Below are positions 43,034-52,923 of a stretch of 64,000 nucleotides of DNA, in pieces (the first letter of the stretch is position 1; each line of letters starts with the position of its first letter). Location of the stretch: contig NZ_CP012382.1 of the NCBI RefSeq assembly GCF_001267885.1, positions 3,707,001 through 3,771,000 on the forward strand, in the 5' to 3' direction. This stretch comes from Streptomyces ambofaciens ATCC 23877. Its GTDB lineage: Bacteria; Actinomycetota; Actinomycetes; Streptomycetales; Streptomycetaceae. The notes beneath the pieces were generated by a model that saw only the letters and a program-made list of their open reading frames with translations, did no database searches and was not told where the DNA came from. The position numbers and the translations under genes are program-made.

Positions 43034-44547
43034 TCCTCGCACGAGTCGGCCTTCCCCGGCCCCGCCACGCCCAGCAGTTCGGCGGCCCGGGCCGTCGTGA
43101 CGCCCGGCGAGGCCAGCTCGGCCCAGTGCGCCTTCACCCGCTCCCCGACCCCGGCGGGCGGCTTCTCCAGCAGGCGCCGTACGACGTCCGTCTGTCCCTC
43201 CGTCATGCTCAGCGGCTCCGTGGGGGCCAGGACGATCGCGGAGCCCCGCACACTGTCGTCGAGGCGGACCCGGCGCAGGGCGTCCATCGGGTCGTCCATC
43301 CAACTCAGGGACAGCCACATGACGGTGACCATCCGCCCGTCGCAGACCTCGGCCGCCGCCTCCTCCGAGCCCGCGACGAGCACGGCGGCGACCGCGCTGG
43401 AGAACTCCGGGACCCGGTTGCCGCCCCAGGCGGTGCCGACGGTCACCTGGTCCGGCTCGGCCAGCGCGGGGATCGCCGCGTCGCTGTCCAGGCCGTACCG
43501 GGCCTCGATCCGCTGCCGTACGACGAGCGGCCGGTCCTGCGCGGAGCCGCCCGTCAGGGCCCGGACCCGGTCCACGACACCGGCCCAGACCTCCGCCCGG
43601 GGCGCCCACTCGGGAAAGGCGCAGTACGTCGTGCGGCCGTGCTCGACGCAGGTGTGCTCCGGCCGCACCGAGGCGCGCTCGCGGGCCTCGGTCAGCTCCG
43701 GGGACGGCGACACGCCGCCGGCCTGGAGGACCCCGCCCGTGACCGCCAGCGCGAGGGCCAGGGCGACGCCCGCCCGGACGACGAGGTTCCGCCCGCCGGC
43801 GAGGAGCATGGCGAGGAAGGCCGCGCACAGGCCGGCGCCCGCCAGGTAGAGGGCGTGCCAGGCGGCGGGCCGGCCCAGCAGGTCGGAGGGCAGGGTGTTC
43901 GAGCTGATCGCGGCGACGACCGGGGCCAGCCACGACGTGCCGCCTTCACCGCTCGGTCCCGCACCGAACACGAGGGTGAACAGCAGCAGCACCACCAGCA
44001 GGGGCGCGGCGAGCGGTGACGGCAGCACTCGGGCCGCCAGCACTCCGAGCGCTCCGGCCAGCAGCACCGTCAGCGGTCCGACGGCCAGTTCGGCCGGCGA
44101 CCCGTGCCCGACCGCGCCCGGCTTGAGCGCATCCCAGGTGAACTGCCCGGCCACGCACACCGCGGTGAGCAGGACGGCGGGCACGACGGACAGCGCGTGG
44201 GCCGCCGTCCGGCGCCAGGGCTGGACGACCAGGACCGCGAAGTGGGGCTCGGTGCCGTGCCGCAGGGACCGCAGCATCCCGAGGTTGGTGCTCACCATGA
44301 CCGCCAGGCCGACGAGCATCGGCATGCCCTGGGTGGCGCGGTCGGCGTCCTGGAGAGCCGGGTAACCGTCGAAGGAAGCGCGGCCGCGCCACACGATCCA
44401 GGCGACGTACACGACGAAGGCGAGGACGACGGGCACGCTCGTCAGTGTCCGGCGCGCCTCGAACCGGGCGAGCGCGAGCACGGCCCGCGCGCCACCGCGC
44501 CGCTCGGCCTCCACGGCGGGGGGCGCGTCCGCCTGCAGGGCGCTCAT
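43030..44547 (-). CDS. ABC transporter membrane component
   Basis: 505 residues with about 6 hydrophobic helices in the N-terminal two-fifths (VPVVLAFVVYVAWIV, LVGLAVMVSTNLGML, LTVLLAGALGVLAARVL) and another group before residue 250; the second half (about 280-500) is mostly soluble. It overlaps the ATPase gene by 4 bases. It forms a complex with that ATPase; whether it exports a peptide, lipid or drug cannot be said. Confidence 0.8.
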   Translation of the reverse strand: MSALQADAPPAVEAERRGGARAVLALARFEARRTLTSVPVVLAFVVYVAWIVWRGRASFDGYPALQDADRATQGMPMLVGLAVMVSTNLGMLRSLRHGTEPHFAVLVVQPWRRTAAHALSVVPAVLLTAVCVAGQFTWDALKPGAVGHGSPAELAVGPLTVLLAGALGVLAARVLPSPLAAPLLVVLLLFTLVFGAGPSGEGGTSWLAPVVAAISSNTLPSDLLGRPAAWHALYLAGAGLCAAFLAMLLAGGRNLVVRAGVALALALAVTGGVLQAGGVSPSPELTEARERASVRPEHTCVEHGRTTYCAFPEWAPRAEVWAGVVDRVRALTGGSAQDRPLVVRQRIEARYGLDSDAAIPALAEPDQVTVGTAWGGNRVPEFSSAVAAVLVAGSEEAAAEVCDGRMVTVMWLSLSWMDDPMDALRRVRLDDSVRGSAIVLAPTEPLSMTEGQTDVVRRLLEKPPAGVGERVKAHWAELASPGVTTARAAELLGVAGPGKADSCEE

Positions 44548-45404
44548 GCGGCCACCTCCGTGTCGGCGCCGTCGAGGACGAGCAGGTAGCCGTCCTCCAG
44601 TGCGGGTTCCACCAACTCCGCTCCCGGGGGCGGATCACCCACGTTGCGGAAGGTCCCCGCCCCCGTGCGCCAGCCGGCCTTCGCGCCCGGGTCCCGCTCC
44701 CCGCTGCTCCACACGCGCCCGGCGGCCCGTGCGGTCAGTTCGGCGGGCGTGCCGTCGAACCGCACCGCCCCGGCGGCCATGACGACCACCCGGTGGCAGA
44801 GCATCGCGACGTCCTCGGTCTGATGGGTGGACAGCAGCACGGTCCGCCCTTCCCCCGCCCCGGCGACCAGCTCCCGGAAGCGCATCCGCTGCTCCGGGTC
44901 CAGCCCGACGGTCGGCTCGTCGAGCACGAGGAACCCGGGGTCGCCCACCAGCGCGGCCGCGAGCGCGACCCGCTGCCGCATCCCCCCGGACAGCTTCTTG
45001 ATCCGCCGGCCGCGGACGTCTCCCAGATCGACATCCTCCAGCACCCGCCGCACCTCGCGGTGCCGGGCGGAACGGTCCGCCAGCTCCTTGAGGATCGCGA
45101 CGTAGTCGACGAACTCGAAGGCGGTGAAGTCGGGGTGGAAACCGGGCGTCTGCGGCAGGTACCCGAGCCGCCGCCGCACCTCCTGCCGCCCGCGCGAGGT
45201 GCCGGGATCGTGCCCGAGCACCGTGAACGCCCCCCGATCGGCCGGCACGGCGGTGGCGAGCACCCGCAGCAGCGTGGTCTTCCCGGCCCCGTTGGGACCG
45301 AGCAGCCCGGTGACGCCCGGGGTCAGCCGCAGCGACACGTCGTCGAGGGCGCGGGTCCGGCCGTAGTGGAGGCTGAGCCCGGAGGCGGAGACGGTGGGGG
45401 TCAT
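44544..45404 (-). CDS. ABC transporter ATP-binding protein
   Basis: 286 residues. Walker A GPNGAGKTT (about 35-43), Q loop GYLPQTPGF, signature KLSGGMRQR, Walker B FLVLDEPTVGLD and the switch His in LLSTHQTED are all present. It resembles ATPases of antibiotic or bacteriocin exporters (DrrA/CcmA group). It is the third gene of the operon led by an ECF sigma factor. Confidence 0.95.
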   Translation of the reverse strand: MTPTVSASGLSLHYGRTRALDDVSLRLTPGVTGLLGPNGAGKTTLLRVLATAVPADRGAFTVLGHDPGTSRGRQEVRRRLGYLPQTPGFHPDFTAFEFVDYVAILKELADRSARHREVRRVLEDVDLGDVRGRRIKKLSGGMRQRVALAAALVGDPGFLVLDEPTVGLDPEQRMRFRELVAGAGEGRTVLLSTHQTEDVAMLCHRVVVMAAGAVRFDGTPAELTARAAGRVWSSGERDPGAKAGWRTGAGTFRNVGDPPPGAELVEPALEDGYLLVLDGADTEVAA

Positions 45405-45454
45405 ACGGTGCTCCCGTACACGAAGGAAACAAGGGGAAAAAAACAGGGCGGGCC

Positions 45455-46318
45455 TCACGCGGCACCGCGCGCGGCGATGTCGAACCGGTCGCGCACCAGC
45501 AGCAGCAGCCCGACGCCCGCCACCGCCACGGCACCGCAGACGCCCTGCCCGGCAGCGGTGAACGGCGCGAGCGGCACGTCGTCGGCCGCCCGCACCCCGC
45601 CCGCCACCAGCAGCACGGCCACCCACGCCCCGGCGACCGCGGACGGCGCGGCCACCGGCCCCAGCCGGGGCGTGAGCGCGAGCCCGGAGGTGGTGAGGGC
45701 GAGCCCGGGCAGCAGCCAGGCGAGGGCGCTCAGCTCGTACCCCGGCAGGGCGAGGCTCGCCAGGGCCCCCGTGCCGAGGGCCACGACGAGCACGGCGACC
45801 GTGCGGATCATCAGCAGCCGGAAACCGTGCAGGGGCGCGACGACCGCCATCTCGTACGTCGGGTCCAGCGCCGGCCCGTAGGCGAGCGCCACCCCGGCCA
45901 GGGGCAGCAGCGGAGCGAGAGCGAGGAAGAGGGTGGGCCGGCCGGCCGCGCCCGCCGAGAAGGCCACGAAGAAGGTCATCAGCAGCACGGCGACGACCGC
46001 GCCGAGCCAGGACCGGCGCAGCACGGGGGTCGCCGCGAGCAGCCGCGCGGTGCCGTCGTCGACCCCGCACCGCACCAGCAGGCCCTCGAACCACCCCGGC
46101 CGGGGCGCGTCCAGCTCCGCGTCGAGCCGCTCCCACCCGGCATCCAGGGCGGCGGCGTCACTCACCCCGGCGAGCACGCCGCGGCAGTGCGCGCAGGCGC
46201 TCAGGTGCGCGTCGGCGGACCACAGGAGGGGCGCCGCCAGCTCCCCCCGGGCGTAGGCCCGCAGATCGTCCTCGCCGACATGCCAGGTCTCCCGGCGACG
46301 GCTGTCCTCGTCCCTCAT
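45455..46318 (-). CDS. Zinc-finger anti-sigma factor with membrane domain
   Basis: 287 residues. The zf-HC2 motif H-x3-C-x2-C is seen in SADAHLSACAHCRG (about 38-50). It is followed by about six membrane helices (AVVAVLLMTFFVAFSAG, LLMIRTVAVLVVALG and others), so it is a membrane-bound regulator. It overlaps the sigma gene by 4 bases (ATGA). It should hold the ECF sigma factor inactive until a membrane signal arrives. Confidence 0.9.
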   Translation of the reverse strand: MRDEDSRRRETWHVGEDDLRAYARGELAAPLLWSADAHLSACAHCRGVLAGVSDAAALDAGWERLDAELDAPRPGWFEGLLVRCGVDDGTARLLAATPVLRRSWLGAVVAVLLMTFFVAFSAGAAGRPTLFLALAPLLPLAGVALAYGPALDPTYEMAVVAPLHGFRLLMIRTVAVLVVALGTGALASLALPGYELSALAWLLPGLALTTSGLALTPRLGPVAAPSAVAGAWVAVLLVAGGVRAADDVPLAPFTAAGQGVCGAVAVAGVGLLLLVRDRFDIAARGAA

Positions 46319-46857
46319 GCCAGCGCCTCCCGCAGCTGTCGGCGGGCGCGCATCGCCCGCGTCTTGACCGTGCCCGGCGGGATGCCGAGCAGGACGGCCG
46401 CCTCGCGGGTGGTCAGCCCGTCGATGACCGTGGCCTGGAGCACCGCGCGCAGCTCCGGCGAGAGCCGGACGAGGGCGCCGGCGAGGTCCCCGTGCTCGAC
46501 CCCGGCGAGCACACGCTCCTCCGCCGAGGCCTCCTCCCGGTGCCGCAGCCGGGCCAGGGCCTGCCGCAGCCGCCCCCGCGCCCCGTCGCCGCGCAGCACG
46601 TCGACCAGCCGCCGCGACCCGATCCGCCACAGCCACCCCGCCACGTCACCGTCCTGCCGGTACCGCGCGCTCCCCCGCCACACCGCGAGGAACGTCTCCT
46701 GCACGACGTCGTCGACGACACCGCCGTCGGCGCACCGGCCGCGCATACGGGCGGTCAGCCACGGCGCGTACCGGCGGTACAACTCCTCGAAGGCACCCCG
46801 GTCACCGTCGTCGGCGACGGCCCGCAGCAACTCCCCGTCGCTTCTCGTCTCGCTCAC
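46315..46857 (-). CDS. ECF sigma factor
   Basis: 180 residues. Region 2 (about 20-90) has AFEELYRRYAPWLTARM, DDVVQETFLAVW and GWLWRIGSRRLVD. Region 4 (about 125-180) has LSPELRAVLQATVIDGLTTREAAVLLGIPPGTVKTRAMRARRQL. It should direct RNA polymerase to the operon containing its own gene, anti-sigma factor and ABC transporter. The inducing signal is unknown. Confidence 0.95.
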   Translation of the reverse strand: MSETRSDGELLRAVADDGDRGAFEELYRRYAPWLTARMRGRCADGGVVDDVVQETFLAVWRGSARYRQDGDVAGWLWRIGSRRLVDVLRGDGARGRLRQALARLRHREEASAEERVLAGVEHGDLAGALVRLSPELRAVLQATVIDGLTTREAAVLLGIPPGTVKTRAMRARRQLREALA

Positions 46858-47553
46858 GTCCCCTCATCGGACGACCCCACCTGATCGGTTCACGATCCCA
46901 ACGACGACCTCCGCCCCCGCACGTGGCCCCGCACGGCCGGCCGTCCAGGTGGCCACGTACGGGTGTCTGCGCACACGTGGCCCGCGCACGGCCGGCCGCG
47001 TACGGCGAGAAGGGGCCGTGCCGGGGGGTGTCCGCCCGCAGCGGTTGGCGCGTCGACGGACGGAACCCTGTTCCCCGACCGATTCCGCGCCGTTCCGAGG
47101 ACGGACACCCCCCGGCACGGCCCCGACCCACAGACCACGCACCGCGCAACGCGCACCACCCCCGAACCCGCACAGGCGCCGCAGGCAAGACACCCGCACC
47201 ACCCCCGAACCCGCACAGGCCGCCGCAGGCAAGACACCCGCACCACCCCCGAACCCGCACAGGCGCCGCAGGCAAGACACCCGCACCACCCCCGGACCCG
47301 CACAGGCGCCGCAGGCACCCCGCCCAACCGCCGGAGGCCCCCGCACCGAACCGGCACAGGCGCCGCAGCCGAGCCACCCGTAACCGCCGGAGGCCGCCCT
47401 CCGCTATCCCACACGTCATGTCCCCGTAACCATCGATTCAGACAGCCTTGCGACGCTCACCGAATGAAGCCGACCGTGCCGGAGCAACCAGGAGCAGAGC
47501 ATCCCGCGGCGTCCGACGCGCCTGTCCTGCGCGTGGCGCGGAAGAATGGGTTC
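46858..47553. other. Intergenic region before ppk, largely repeats
   Basis: About 700 bp with no gene I accept. Both strands have open frames only because of Pro/Gly/Arg-rich base composition. The left part has short CGTGGCC(A/C)CG-like repeats (46923-46990); the middle is the 43-bp repeat block. The ppk promoter must lie in the right end. I found no convincing PHO box there by eye. Confidence 0.7.
47151..47320. repeat. Four tandem repeats of about 43 bp
   Basis: The unit is GCACCACCCCCGAACC followed by CGCACAGGCGCCGCAGGCAA and GACACCC. Copies align at 47164, 47207, 47251 and 47294, periods 43, 44 and 43. Decayed copies continue to about 47375. One copy has a single extra C, which breaks the reading frame. 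Confidence 0.9.
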
Positions 47554-49794
47554 ATGAGGCAGCCGAACACCCAGGCAGAGGTCCAGCACACGCAGCCCTC
47601 CGTGGGCTCCATCGCCGCGCACCGCCCGCACACCGTGGCCGCCACGGTCTCCGACCTGGAACCCGACATCGACGCCGACCTCGACGCGTACGAGGAGTCG
47701 GAGGAGTCCCAAGCCGGCGGCGCCCAGCTCCCGCAGGGCCGCTTCCTGGACCGCGAACGCAGCTGGCTCGCGTTCAACGAACGCGTGCTCGAACTCGCCG
47801 AGGACCCGAGCACCCCCCTCCTGGAGCGTGCCAACTTCCTCGCGATCTTCGCCAGCAACCTGGACGAGTTCTTCATGGTCCGCGTCGCCGGCCTCAAGCG
47901 CCGCATCGCCACCGGCGTCGCCACCCGCTCCGCCTCCGGCCTCCAGCCCCGCGAGGTCCTGGAGATGATCTGGGCCCGCTCCCGCGAGCTCATGGCCCGG
48001 CACGCCGCCTGCTTCCAGGAGGACGTCCTCCCCGCCCTGGCCGACGAGGGCATCCACCTGGTCCGCTGGAGCGAACTGGCGGAGAAGGAGCAGGCCCGCC
48101 TCTTCACCCTCTTCCGGCATCAGATCTTCCCGGTGCTCACCCCGCTCGCGGTCGACCCGGCGCACCCGTTCCCGTACATCTCGGGCCTCTCCCTCAACCT
48201 CGCGGTGGTCGTCCGCAACCCCGTCACCGGCCACCGGCACTTCGCCCGCGTCAAGGTGCCGCCGCTGCTCTCCCGCTTCCTGGAGGCCTCCCCGGGCCGC
48301 TACGTCCCCCTCGAGGACGTCATCGCCGCCCACCTCGAAGAGCTCTTCCCGGGCATGGAGGTCCTGGAGCACCACGCCTTCCGCCTCACCCGCAACGAGG
48401 ACCTCGAGGTGGAGGAGGACGACACCGAGAACCTCCTCCAGGCCCTGGAGAAGGAGCTCATGCGGCGCCGCTTCGGCCCGCCCGTGCGCCTGGAGGTCGA
48501 GGAGAGCGTCGACCGCGAGGTCCTGGACCTCCTCGTCCGCGAGCTGAAGATCGGCGAGGCGGAGGTCTACCCCCTGCCCGGCCCCCTCGACCTCACCGGC
48601 CTCTTCCGCATCCACAGCCTCGACCGGCCGGAGCTGAAGTACCCGAAGTTCGTCGCCGGCACCCACCGCGACCTCGCCGAGGTCGAGTCGGCCTCCGCGC
48701 CGGACGTCTTCGCGGCCGTCCGCAGCCGGGACGTCCTGCTGCACCACCCGTACGACTCGTTCTCGACGTCCGTCCAGGCCTTCCTGGAGCAGGCCGCCGC
48801 CGACCCCGACGTCCTCGCCATCAAGCAGACGCTGTACCGCACCTCCGGCGACTCCCCGATAGTCGACGCGCTCATCGACGCGGCCGAGTCCGGCAAGCAG
48901 GTCCTGGTCCTGGTCGAGATCAAGGCCCGCTTCGACGAGCACGCCAACATCAAGTGGGCCCGCAAGCTGGAGGAGGCCGGCTGCCACGTGGTCTACGGCC
49001 TGGTGGGCCTGAAGACCCACTGCAAGCTCTCCCTCGTCGTACGCCAGGAGGGCGAGACCCTCCGCCGCTACAGCCACGTCGGCACCGGCAACTACCACCC
49101 GAAGACGGCCCGCCTCTACGAGGACTTGGGGCTGCTCACCGCGGACCCGCAGGTCGGCGCGGACCTCTCCGACCTGTTCAACCGCCTCTCCGGCTACTCC
49201 CGCCGGGAGACCTACCGCCGCCTCCTCGTCGCGCCGAAGTCCCTGCGCGACGGCCTGGTCTCCCGCATCCACAAGGAGATCCAGCACCACCGCGCCGGCC
49301 GCCCCGCCTCCATACGCATCAAGGTCAACTCGATGGTCGACGAGGCCGTGATCGACGCCTGCTACCGCGCGTCCCAGGCCGGGGTCCCGGTCGACGTGTG
49401 GGTGCGCGGCATCTGCGCGCTGCGCCCGGGCGTGGCGGGCCTGTCGGAGAACATCCGGGTCCGTTCGGTGCTCGGCCGCTTCCTCGAGCACTCGCGCGTC
49501 TTCGCCTTCGGCAACGGCGGCGAGCCGGAGGTCTGGTTCGGCAGCGCCGACATGATGCACCGCAACCTCGACCGCCGGATAGAGGCGCTGGTCCGGGTCA
49601 CCGACCCGGCTCACCGGGCGGCCCTCAACCGGCTGCTGGAGACCGGCATGTCCGACGGCACCGCGTCCTGGCACCTCGGCCCGGACGGCGAGTGGACCCG
49701 GCACGCGGCCGACGCGGACGGCCAGCCCCTGCGCAACATCCAGGAGATGCTCATAGACGCCCGGAGGCGCCGGCGTGGCACAGCGACACCTTGA
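47554..49794 (+). CDS. ppk: Polyphosphate kinase 1
   Basis: 746 residues from the ATG at 47554; an ATG at 47464 would add 30 residues. The N-terminal domain has [21 protein letters not shown] and [13 protein letters not shown]. The catalytic core has [42 protein letters not shown], the phospho-His region [13 protein letters not shown] and the second His of [15 protein letters not shown] makes polyphosphate from ATP reversibly. The next gene (CHAD) overlaps by 20 bases. Confidence 0.96.
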   Translation: MRQPNTQAEVQHTQPSVGSIAAHRPHTVAATVSDLEPDIDADLDAYEESEESQAGGAQLPQGRFLDRERSWLAFNERVLELAEDPSTPLLERANFLAIFASNLDEFFMVRVAGLKRRIATGVATRSASGLQPREVLEMIWARSRELMARHAACFQEDVLPALADEGIHLVRWSELAEKEQARLFTLFRHQIFPVLTPLAVDPAHPFPYISGLSLNLAVVVRNPVTGHRHFARVKVPPLLSRFLEASPGRYVPLEDVIAAHLEELFPGMEVLEHHAFRLTRNEDLEVEEDDTENLLQALEKELMRRRFGPPVRLEVEESVDREVLDLLVRELKIGEAEVYPLPGPLDLTGLFRIHSLDRPELKYPKFVAGTHRDLAEVESASAPDVFAAVRSRDVLLHHPYDSFSTSVQAFLEQAAADPDVLAIKQTLYRTSGDSPIVDALIDAAESGKQVLVLVEIKARFDEHANIKWARKLEEAGCHVVYGLVGLKTHCKLSLVVRQEGETLRRYSHVGTGNYHPKTARLYEDLGLLTADPQVGADLSDLFNRLSGYSRRETYRRLLVAPKSLRDGLVSRIHKEIQHHRAGRPASIRIKVNSMVDEAVIDACYRASQAGVPVDVWVRGICALRPGVAGLSENIRVRSVLGRFLEHSRVFAFGNGGEPEVWFGSADMMHRNLDRRIEALVRVTDPAHRAALNRLLETGMSDGTASWHLGPDGEWTRHAADADGQPLRNIQEMLIDARRRRRGTATP

Positions 49795-50989
49795 CCCGAC
49801 GGAGCCGACGGCCACGGCCACGACCGCGCCCCCGGGCGCCGCCGCTGCCGCCGCTGCCGCCGCCCCCGGCCGCGCCGCACCCGCGGACACGGAGGCCCTC
49901 GCCGGCTACCTGCGCGCCCAGGCCACGGAGTTCCTCCGCGCCCTGCGCCTGCACCGGGAGACGGGGACCGGCACGAACGGCGCACACGGCCCCCAGGGCA
50001 CCGGCACCGGCACCGCCAAGGCACCCCCGGCCGCGGGCCCCGTGGACGCGGCCCGCCTCCTGCGCCGGGCGGCCCGCCGCCTCAGCGGCACGCTGCACAC
50101 CTTCCAGCCCCTGCTGGACGCCGACTGGGCGGAGGCCATGCGCCCCGAGCTGGCGTGGCTGTCCGGCACGCTGGCCCTGGAGCACGCCTACGCGTCCCGC
50201 CTGGAGCGCCTGCTCGAGGCCCTGCACCGGCTGTCGGGGTCGTCGGCGTTCCCGGCACGGCAGCCGGGCCGGGCGGCGACCGTGGCGGTCACCGTGCCCG
50301 CACCGCAGCAGTCGCCCCCGGACCGCGGCAGCCTCACCGTGGGCGCGGCCAAGGCGGGCGCGCTGCTCGACCGCCAGCTGACCCTGGCCCGTACCCGCGC
50401 CCACTCCACCGCCCTGCAGGCGCTGGGCAGCAGCCGCTTCCACGCGGTCGCCGACAAGGTCGCCTTACTGGCCAGCGAGGTCCCGCTGAGGAGGAGCACC
50501 GCGCCCACCGCCGGCCTCCGCCCCCTGGCCGCCGCCGCGGAGGGCCGCCTGACGGACGCCGTGGCCGCCCTCCCCCTCGTCACCGCGGGCAACCCGTACA
50601 ACGCCCAGGCCCTGATCCACGGCCTCTCCCCGGACCCGGCCCCCCACCCGCAGGACGCCCAGTGGCACCAGGTCCGCCTGCTGCTGCGCCTGCACCGGTA
50701 CGCGCTCGAAGTGCTCCGCGGCGAGGACCCCGCAGACCCCGACGGGGACGCCGAGGGCCCGGTCGCCTCCCAGGACATCCGCCTCCTGGCCGCCGGCGAG
50801 GCCCTGAACCGCCACCGCGACGCCTCGGAGGCCGCCGCGGCCGCCGCCCAGGCCGCCCGTACGCCGCGCATCGCCCCGGCGACGGCGTACGCGCTCGGGG
50901 TGCTCCACGCCGACCAGCGGCATGAGGTGGAGGCGGCGAGGTACGCGTTCCAGCACAGCTGGCGCAAGGAACCGATCAGGCTCCCGTAG
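49775..50989 (+). CDS. CHAD domain protein
   Basis: 404 residues starting GTG inside the last 20 bases of ppk. After an Ala-rich N-terminus, the helical CHAD domain (about 40-400) carries the conserved basic residues typical of polyphosphate binding ([33 protein letters not shown]). CHAD proteins bind polyphosphate granules. Coupling to ppk fits a granule-associated role. Confidence 0.92.
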   Translation: MAQRHLDPTEPTATATTAPPGAAAAAAAAAPGRAAPADTEALAGYLRAQATEFLRALRLHRETGTGTNGAHGPQGTGTGTAKAPPAAGPVDAARLLRRAARRLSGTLHTFQPLLDADWAEAMRPELAWLSGTLALEHAYASRLERLLEALHRLSGSSAFPARQPGRAATVAVTVPAPQQSPPDRGSLTVGAAKAGALLDRQLTLARTRAHSTALQALGSSRFHAVADKVALLASEVPLRRSTAPTAGLRPLAAAAEGRLTDAVAALPLVTAGNPYNAQALIHGLSPDPAPHPQDAQWHQVRLLLRLHRYALEVLRGEDPADPDGDAEGPVASQDIRLLAAGEALNRHRDASEAAAAAAQAARTPRIAPATAYALGVLHADQRHEVEAARYAFQHSWRKEPIRLP

Positions 50990-51021
50990 GACCGCCACCG
51001 GACAGGAGGCACGAGCGCACC

Positions 51022-51468
51022 GTGGATCCCGCCGAGGACACCCCCGCCCCCACCGTGCACGCGGCGGGCTGCGTCCTGTGGCGCCGCTCCCCCCGCGCCC
51101 CCGGCCTGGAGCTCTGCCTCGTCCACCGGCCGAAGTACGACGACTGGTCGCACCCCAAGGGCAAGCTGGAGCCCGGCGAGGACTCGCTCACGGGCGCCCT
51201 GCGCGAGGTCGCCGAGGAGACGGGGTACGCCGCCGCACCGGGCGCGGAACTGCCATCCGTGCGCTACCTGGCGAACGGCCGCCCCAAGGAGGTCCGCTAC
51301 TGGGCCGCGGCGGCCACCACCGGCGCCTTCACCCCCTCCGACGAGGTCGACCGCATCGTGTGGCTGGAGCCCGCGGCGGCCCGCGCCCGCCTCACCCAGC
51401 CCAGGGACCGGTCCCTCGTCGACGCGTTCCTGACGACGCTGCCACCCGGAACCACTCCGTGTCCTTGA
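51022..51468 (+). CDS. Nudix hydrolase
   Basis: 148 residues from GTG at 51022, with AGGAGG upstream. The Nudix box G-x5-E-x7-REUxEExGU is complete: GKLEPGEDSLTGALREVAEETG in the right order (about 49-70). It resembles the N-terminal half of mycobacterial MutT1, which cleans nucleotides or diadenosine polyphosphates. The ppk/CHAD/Nudix order suggests co-transcription. Confidence 0.92.
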   Translation: MDPAEDTPAPTVHAAGCVLWRRSPRAPGLELCLVHRPKYDDWSHPKGKLEPGEDSLTGALREVAEETGYAAAPGAELPSVRYLANGRPKEVRYWAAAATTGAFTPSDEVDRIVWLEPAAARARLTQPRDRSLVDAFLTTLPPGTTPCP

Positions 51469-51506
51469 CGTGAGCGTTCCGTGACCTCACCGCACCGTCC
51501 TCAGGG

Positions 51507-51550
51507 GTTCACCCCGCGTTCATGTACGGCCATCGGCGGCTTCACCTGTT
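51507..51550 (+). promoter_or_regulatory. PHO box upstream of pstS
   Basis: Four adjacent 11-bp units: GTTCACCCCGC (51507), GTTCATGTACG (51518), GCCATCGGCGG (51529) and CTTCACCTGTT (51540). Units 1, 2 and 4 fit the PhoP direct-repeat consensus G-T-T-C-A-C/Y; unit 3 is degenerate. It lies about 125 bp before the pstS GTG. Confidence 0.85.
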
Positions 51551-51674
51551 CTGCCTAATTTCAGCCTTACCGATACGGGGCGCATCCCGAAAACGCGTCC
51601 GTATCCCCAGTCTTCATCGCAGTCCTCGCACGCCGCCGTATTCAGGCCGGCGGCTCCTGGAAGGAACTCCCTCA

Positions 51675-52796
51675 GTGAAGCTTCAGCGCATGAACCGGCG
51701 GGCCCTCGCTCTCGGTGCTCTCGCCGTCTCCGGCGCCCTGGCCCTCACGGCGTGCGGCTCCGACGACACCAGCGGCGGCGACGGCGGCGCCAGCGCCACC
51801 GCCAACAGCAACATCAAGTGCGACGACGCCAAGGGCCAGCTCCAGGCCTCCGGCTCCTCGGCCCAGAAGAACGCGATCGACGCCTGGGTCAAGGCGTACA
51901 CCACGGCGTGCAAGGACGTGCAGGTCAACTACCGCCCCGACGGTTCGGGCGCCGGTATCACCGCGTTCAACCAGGGCCAGACCGCCTTCGCCGGTTCCGA
52001 CTCGGCGCTCAAGCCCGAGGAGGTCGAGGCCTCCAAGAAGGTCTGCACCGACGGCCAGGGCATCAACCTGCCGATGGTCGGCGGCCCCATCGCGGTCGGC
52101 TTCAACGTCCCGGGCGTCGACACGCTCGTCCTGGACGCCTCGACGCTCGCCAAGATCTTCGACAGCCAGATCACCAACTGGAACGACGAGGCGATCGCGA
52201 AGCTGAACCCCGACGCCAAGCTTCCCGACCTGAAGATCCAGGCCTTCCACCGCTCGGACGAGTCCGGCACCACGGACAACTTCACCAAGTACCTCAAGGC
52301 CGCCGCGCCCAAGGACTGGAAGTACGAGCCGGCCAAGGCCTGGGCGGCCAAGGGCGGCCAGTCCGCTCCGCAGTCCTCCGGTGTCGCCCAGCAGGTGAAG
52401 CAGACCAGCGGCGCGATCTCCTACTTCGAGCTGTCCTACGCCAAGGACGGCATCAAGACGGTCGACATCAAGACCGAGGCCGCCGAGCCGGTCAAGGCCA
52501 CCGTCGAGAACGCCACCGCCGCCATCGGCGCCGCCAAGGTCGTCGGCACCGGCAAGGACCTCGCGCTGGAGCTGGACTACACGCCCTCCGCCGACGGCGC
52601 CTACCCCATGGTCCTCGTGACCTACGAGATCGCCTGCGACAAGGGCAACAAGGCGGACACCCTGCCCGCCACCAAGTCCTTCCTGAACTACATGGCCTCG
52701 GAGGACGGCCAGGGCCTGCTGGCCGACGCCGGCTACGCCCCGATGCCCACCGAGATCATCACCAAGGTCCGCGAGACCATCTCGGGCCTGAGCTGA
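51675..52796 (+). CDS. pstS: Phosphate-binding lipoprotein PstS
   Basis: 373 residues from GTG at 51675. The signal peptide ends in the lipobox ALTAC (Cys about 26), followed by Gly/Ser/Ala linker. The mature protein has the phosphate pocket motifs ASGSSAQKNAI, GSDSALKPEE, HRSDESGTTDNF and GVAQQVKQTSGAISYFEL. It is the PhoP-controlled high-affinity phosphate receptor on the membrane surface. A hairpin between pstS and pstC (52802-52836) probably makes pstS the most abundant transcript. Confidence 0.97.
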   Translation: MKLQRMNRRALALGALAVSGALALTACGSDDTSGGDGGASATANSNIKCDDAKGQLQASGSSAQKNAIDAWVKAYTTACKDVQVNYRPDGSGAGITAFNQGQTAFAGSDSALKPEEVEASKKVCTDGQGINLPMVGGPIAVGFNVPGVDTLVLDASTLAKIFDSQITNWNDEAIAKLNPDAKLPDLKIQAFHRSDESGTTDNFTKYLKAAAPKDWKYEPAKAWAAKGGQSAPQSSGVAQQVKQTSGAISYFELSYAKDGIKTVDIKTEAAEPVKATVENATAAIGAAKVVGTGKDLALELDYTPSADGAYPMVLVTYEIACDKGNKADTLPATKSFLNYMASEDGQGLLADAGYAPMPTEIITKVRETISGLS

Positions 52797-52801
52797 CCCG
52801 A

Positions 52802-52836
52802 GTGCGGTCCGGCCTCCACCCGGGGCCGGGCCGCAC
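52802..52836 (+). terminator. Attenuating hairpin between pstS and pstC
   Basis: GTGCGGTCCGGCC (52802-52814) pairs with GGCCGGGCCGCAC (52824-52836) over 13 positions with one G-T wobble and a 9-base loop, six bases past the pstS stop. It should reduce transcription into pstCAB, giving excess PstS. Confidence 0.8.
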
Positions 52837-52923
52837 CGTCCGGTGCACCGCCGCCAGGAGCCCCGTACGACGCGGCTCCGCCCGAGCCGCCGCGTACGAC
52901 GGCTCCGCAGACCGGAGAACCCG

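Noticed and set aside
46802..47419. Minus-strand frames with repeated [18 protein letters not shown] peptides
   Set aside because: They come from the 43-bp DNA repeats; an extra base in one unit breaks the frame and no ribosome-binding site was seen.
47400..47553. PHO box before ppk
   Set aside because: Known in related species, but no convincing pair of 11-bp units could be aligned here.
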